DNA of 64,000 bases, from positions 62,001-126,000 of the forward strand of contig NZ_JAEKEZ010000034.1 in NCBI RefSeq assembly GCF_016650815.1. Direction: 5' to 3'. The notes below the pieces were generated by a model. That model ran no database searches, was not told the DNA's origin, and saw only the letters and a list, made by a program, of their open reading frames with translations. A program made the translations under genes and the position numbers. This document shows positions 61,942-64,000 of this stretch, one piece after another. Positions within the stretch are counted from its first letter, which is position 1; each line of letters starts with the position of its first letter. The DNA is from Pseudomonas sp. TH31 (GTDB lineage Bacteria; Pseudomonadota; Gammaproteobacteria; Pseudomonadales; Pseudomonadaceae).

Positions 61942-63794
61942 TCAGACCGCTACCAGCACGATGGCGCCGATGACCAGCACGGAGCCGGCTGCCATCGATG
62001 CCGCGTACCAGCGCAGTTGACCGGTTTCGGTACGGCTCAGGGCGGTGTGACCCCCTTGGCCATACGCGGGATCAAACCGATGGTCTGATCGAGCGGGTCT
62101 TTGCGCAGTACGTGGCTGATCGCAAGGTATGGCTTGACGAACAGTTTGTCGTAGATCCAGTCGAAGCCCCAGGCAGCGAACCACCAGGCCGAAAGGAAGC
62201 GGCCGATGCCGCTGTTGGCGATAGCAGTGACGAAACGACGCTTGCCGAGGAACAGCAGCGCGGCCAGCAGGATACCGGCCAGGGCGATGGCGCCCGAAGC
62301 GATTTCCAGACTGTGCTTGGCTTCGCCGCCGGCATGGCCGACGCTCTCTGGCAACACACCGTGCAGTGGCGGAACGATCATCGCGCCGACGAAGGTCGAC
62401 AGCACGATCAGCACCGACAGTGGCAGCCAGTGAGCGATGCCGTGACCGGCGTGGGCTTCGGTCTTCGCTTCACCGTGGAACGCGATGAAGATCAGGCGGA
62501 AGGTGTACAGCGAAGTCATGAACGCGCCGACCAGGCCTGCATACAGCAGACCGTGGTTGCCGCTGGCGAACGCTTCCCAGAGGATTTCGTCCTTGGAGTA
62601 GAAGCCCGCGGTCACCAGTGGCAGGGCAGACAGGGCCGCGCCGCCGACGATGAAGCTGGTGTAGGCCAGTGGCAGTTTCTTCCACAGACCGCCCATCTTG
62701 AAGATGTTCTGCTCGTGGTGGCAGGCAACGATCACCGCACCGGACGCAAGGAACAGCAGCGCCTTGAAGAAGGCGTGGGTCATCAGGTGGAAGATCGCGC
62801 CTTCCCATGCACCAACGCCCAGCGCCAGGAACATGTAGCCGATCTGGCTCATGGTCGAGTAGGCGAGGATGCGTTTGATGTCGGTCTGGACCAGTGCGGC
62901 AAAACCGGCGAGTACCAGGGTCACGCCGCCGACAATGCCGACCAGGTGCAGGATATCCGGCGCCAGGGCGAACAAGCCGTGAGTACGGGCAATCAAGTAA
63001 ACGCCTGCGGTCACCATGGTCGCGGCGTGGATCAGTGCCGAAACCGGGGTAGGACCGGCCATCGCATCCGCCAGCCAGGTTTGCAGCGGCAGTTGCGCCG
63101 ATTTACCGACCGCGCCGCCCAGCAGCATCAGGGTCGCCAGAACGATCCAGAAGTCGCCGACCTTAAAGTGCTCAGGTGCCTTGACCAGCAGTTCCTGGAT
63201 GTTCAACGTGCCCAACTGTTGGAACAGGATGAACAGGCCGATGGCCATGAACACGTCGCCGATACGGGTGACGATAAAGGCTTTGAGTGCAGCGTTACCG
63301 TTGTTGCGGTTGCTGTAGTAGAAACCGATCAACAGGTACGAGCACAGGCCCACGCCTTCCCAGCCGAAGTACAGGAACAACAGGTTATCGCCCAGGATCA
63401 GGAACAGCATGCTGGCGATAAACAGGTTGGTGTAGGCGAAGAAGCGTGAGTAACCATCTTCACCGCGCATGTACCACGACGCAAACAGGTGGATCAGGAA
63501 GCCGACGCCGACGACCACACCGAGCATGGTCACGGACAGGCCATCCAGGTACAGCGCGAAGTTAGGCGTGAAGCCTTCAACGGCCATCCACTGCCACAAC
63601 ACCTGGGTGTAGTGACCGCCTTCTGGCGGGGCGACGTTGAATTGCCAGATCACATAAGCGGCGACGATCGCCGACAGGCCAATGGAACCGACGCCAATCA
63701 GCGCCGACAGGTTTTCCGAGAAGCGGCCGCGAGAGAACGACAGCAGCAGGAAACCTATAAGAGGGAATACGAAAGTCAGATAGAGAAGATTCAT
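61942..63794 (-). CDS. nuoL: NADH-quinone oxidoreductase subunit L, frameshifted as read
   Basis: The largest antiporter-like subunit: LFLYFGWEGVGLCSYLLIGFYY, LPLQTWLADAMAGPTPVSALIHAATMVTAGVYLIAR and FAALVQTDIKRILAYSTMSQIGYMFLALGVG, then the horizontal helix region. The frame is lost at the CCCCC run 62051-62055 (GGGGG on the coding strand): as read it ends at 62037 with MAKGVTPP, but one extra G gives MAKGGHTALSRTETGQLRWY and a last helix ending at 61942. The total is then 617 residues, the family's usual length. It overlaps nuoK by ATGA. Confidence 0.94.
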
Positions 63795-64000
63795 CCGCGC
63801 ATCTCGCTGGCAGCGTCGATATCGAGAGTGTGGAAGCGGCGATACAGCTGCAACAGAATCGCCAGGCCAATACTGGCCTCGGCGGCTGCCAGGCTGATCA
63901 CCAGGATGAACATGATCTGTCCATCCGGCTGACCCCAGCGGCTACCGGCAACGATGAACGCCAAAGCGGAGGCATTCATCATGATCTCCAGGCTCATCAA
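63791..64000 (-). CDS. nuoK: NADH-quinone oxidoreductase subunit K (partial, N-terminus beyond window)
   Basis: The last 69 residues of NuoK (usual length about 102): LEIMMNASALAFIVAGSRWGQPDGQIMFILVISLAAAEASIGLAILLQLYRRFHTLDIDAASEMRG. The conserved membrane glutamates in LEIMMNA and AAEASIG are present. The stop overlaps the nuoL start. Confidence 0.94.
   Translation of the reverse strand: MMSLEIMMNASALAFIVAGSRWGQPDGQIMFILVISLAAAEASIGLAILLQLYRRFHTLDIDAASEMRG

Overview
The window looks like a core-genome segment from a Pseudomonas fluorescens-group bacterium. The evidence is the gene content (a complete liu leucine/isovalerate cluster, xthA, tamAB, glnS-cysS, nuoK-N), the high G+C codon use, and many dispersed palindromes of the GTAGGAGCTGCCGAAGGC and GTGGGAGCGGGCTTGCTCGC kinds typical of this group. 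I saw no tRNA, rRNA, CRISPR array, prophage block or intact insertion sequence.

Layout. 1-5.5 kb: the 3' remnant of a LysR regulator gene, a short orphan VgrG, a YebC-family protein, an LRR protein kinase and ZapE. 5.8-12.3 kb: an archaic (Csu-like) chaperone-usher pilus operon with four spore-coat-U pilins, chaperone, usher and two-domain tip protein. 12.4-20.1 kb: a polyamine/opine-type ABC transporter co-transcribed with a three-subunit flavoprotein/[2Fe-2S] oxidase of the HcnABC/opine-oxidase/D-hydroxyproline-dehydrogenase kind, with a divergent IclR regulator. 20.2-23.3 kb: an ECF sigma/anti-sigma pair divergent from a membrane-anchored catalase-like peroxidase and a cytochrome b561; both promoters carry the same GGAATA-N16-GTCT element. 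23.5-26.2 kb: an M14 carboxypeptidase, a PrrF iron-responsive sRNA with a Fur box, a small DUF6124-like protein, and a divergent phage-type repressor whose S24 catalytic residues are replaced. 26.3-36.4 kb: liuABCD, an acyl-CoA ligase, a six-copy 68-bp REP tandem array, a Crc/Hfq-sequestering sRNA (probably CrcY) with a sigma-54 promoter, liuE (mvaB) and liuR, with three LiuR-type palindromes. 36.5-47.7 kb: LysR plus acyl-CoA dehydrogenase, a PstS-OmpA fusion, xthA, a GNAT acetyltransferase, tamA and tamB. 48-52.7 kb: a MarR-controlled tripartite EmrAB/NodT-type efflux operon. 52.8-64 kb: lpxH-ppiB, glnS, cysS, uppP, nuoN-nuoM-nuoL and part of nuoK.

A feature of the sequence itself: at least seven genes (yebC-like, LRR kinase, zapE, pilus chaperone, tamB twice, cysS, nuoL) and possibly liuC are broken by single-base length changes, mostly in short homopolymers. 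Because cysS is essential and restoring one base gives nuoL its usual 617 residues, these are most simply assembly or sequencing indels. I annotate such genes over their full extent and state where the break is.

Regulation visible in the sequence is rich: ECF, Fur, sigma-54, LiuR, MarR, phage-repressor, LysR and IclR candidate sites can all be placed at gene starts. The best candidates for under-described biology are the oxidase/transporter operon, the non-cleavable-looking repressor with its DUF6124 partner, and the REP array between the acyl-CoA ligase and CrcY.
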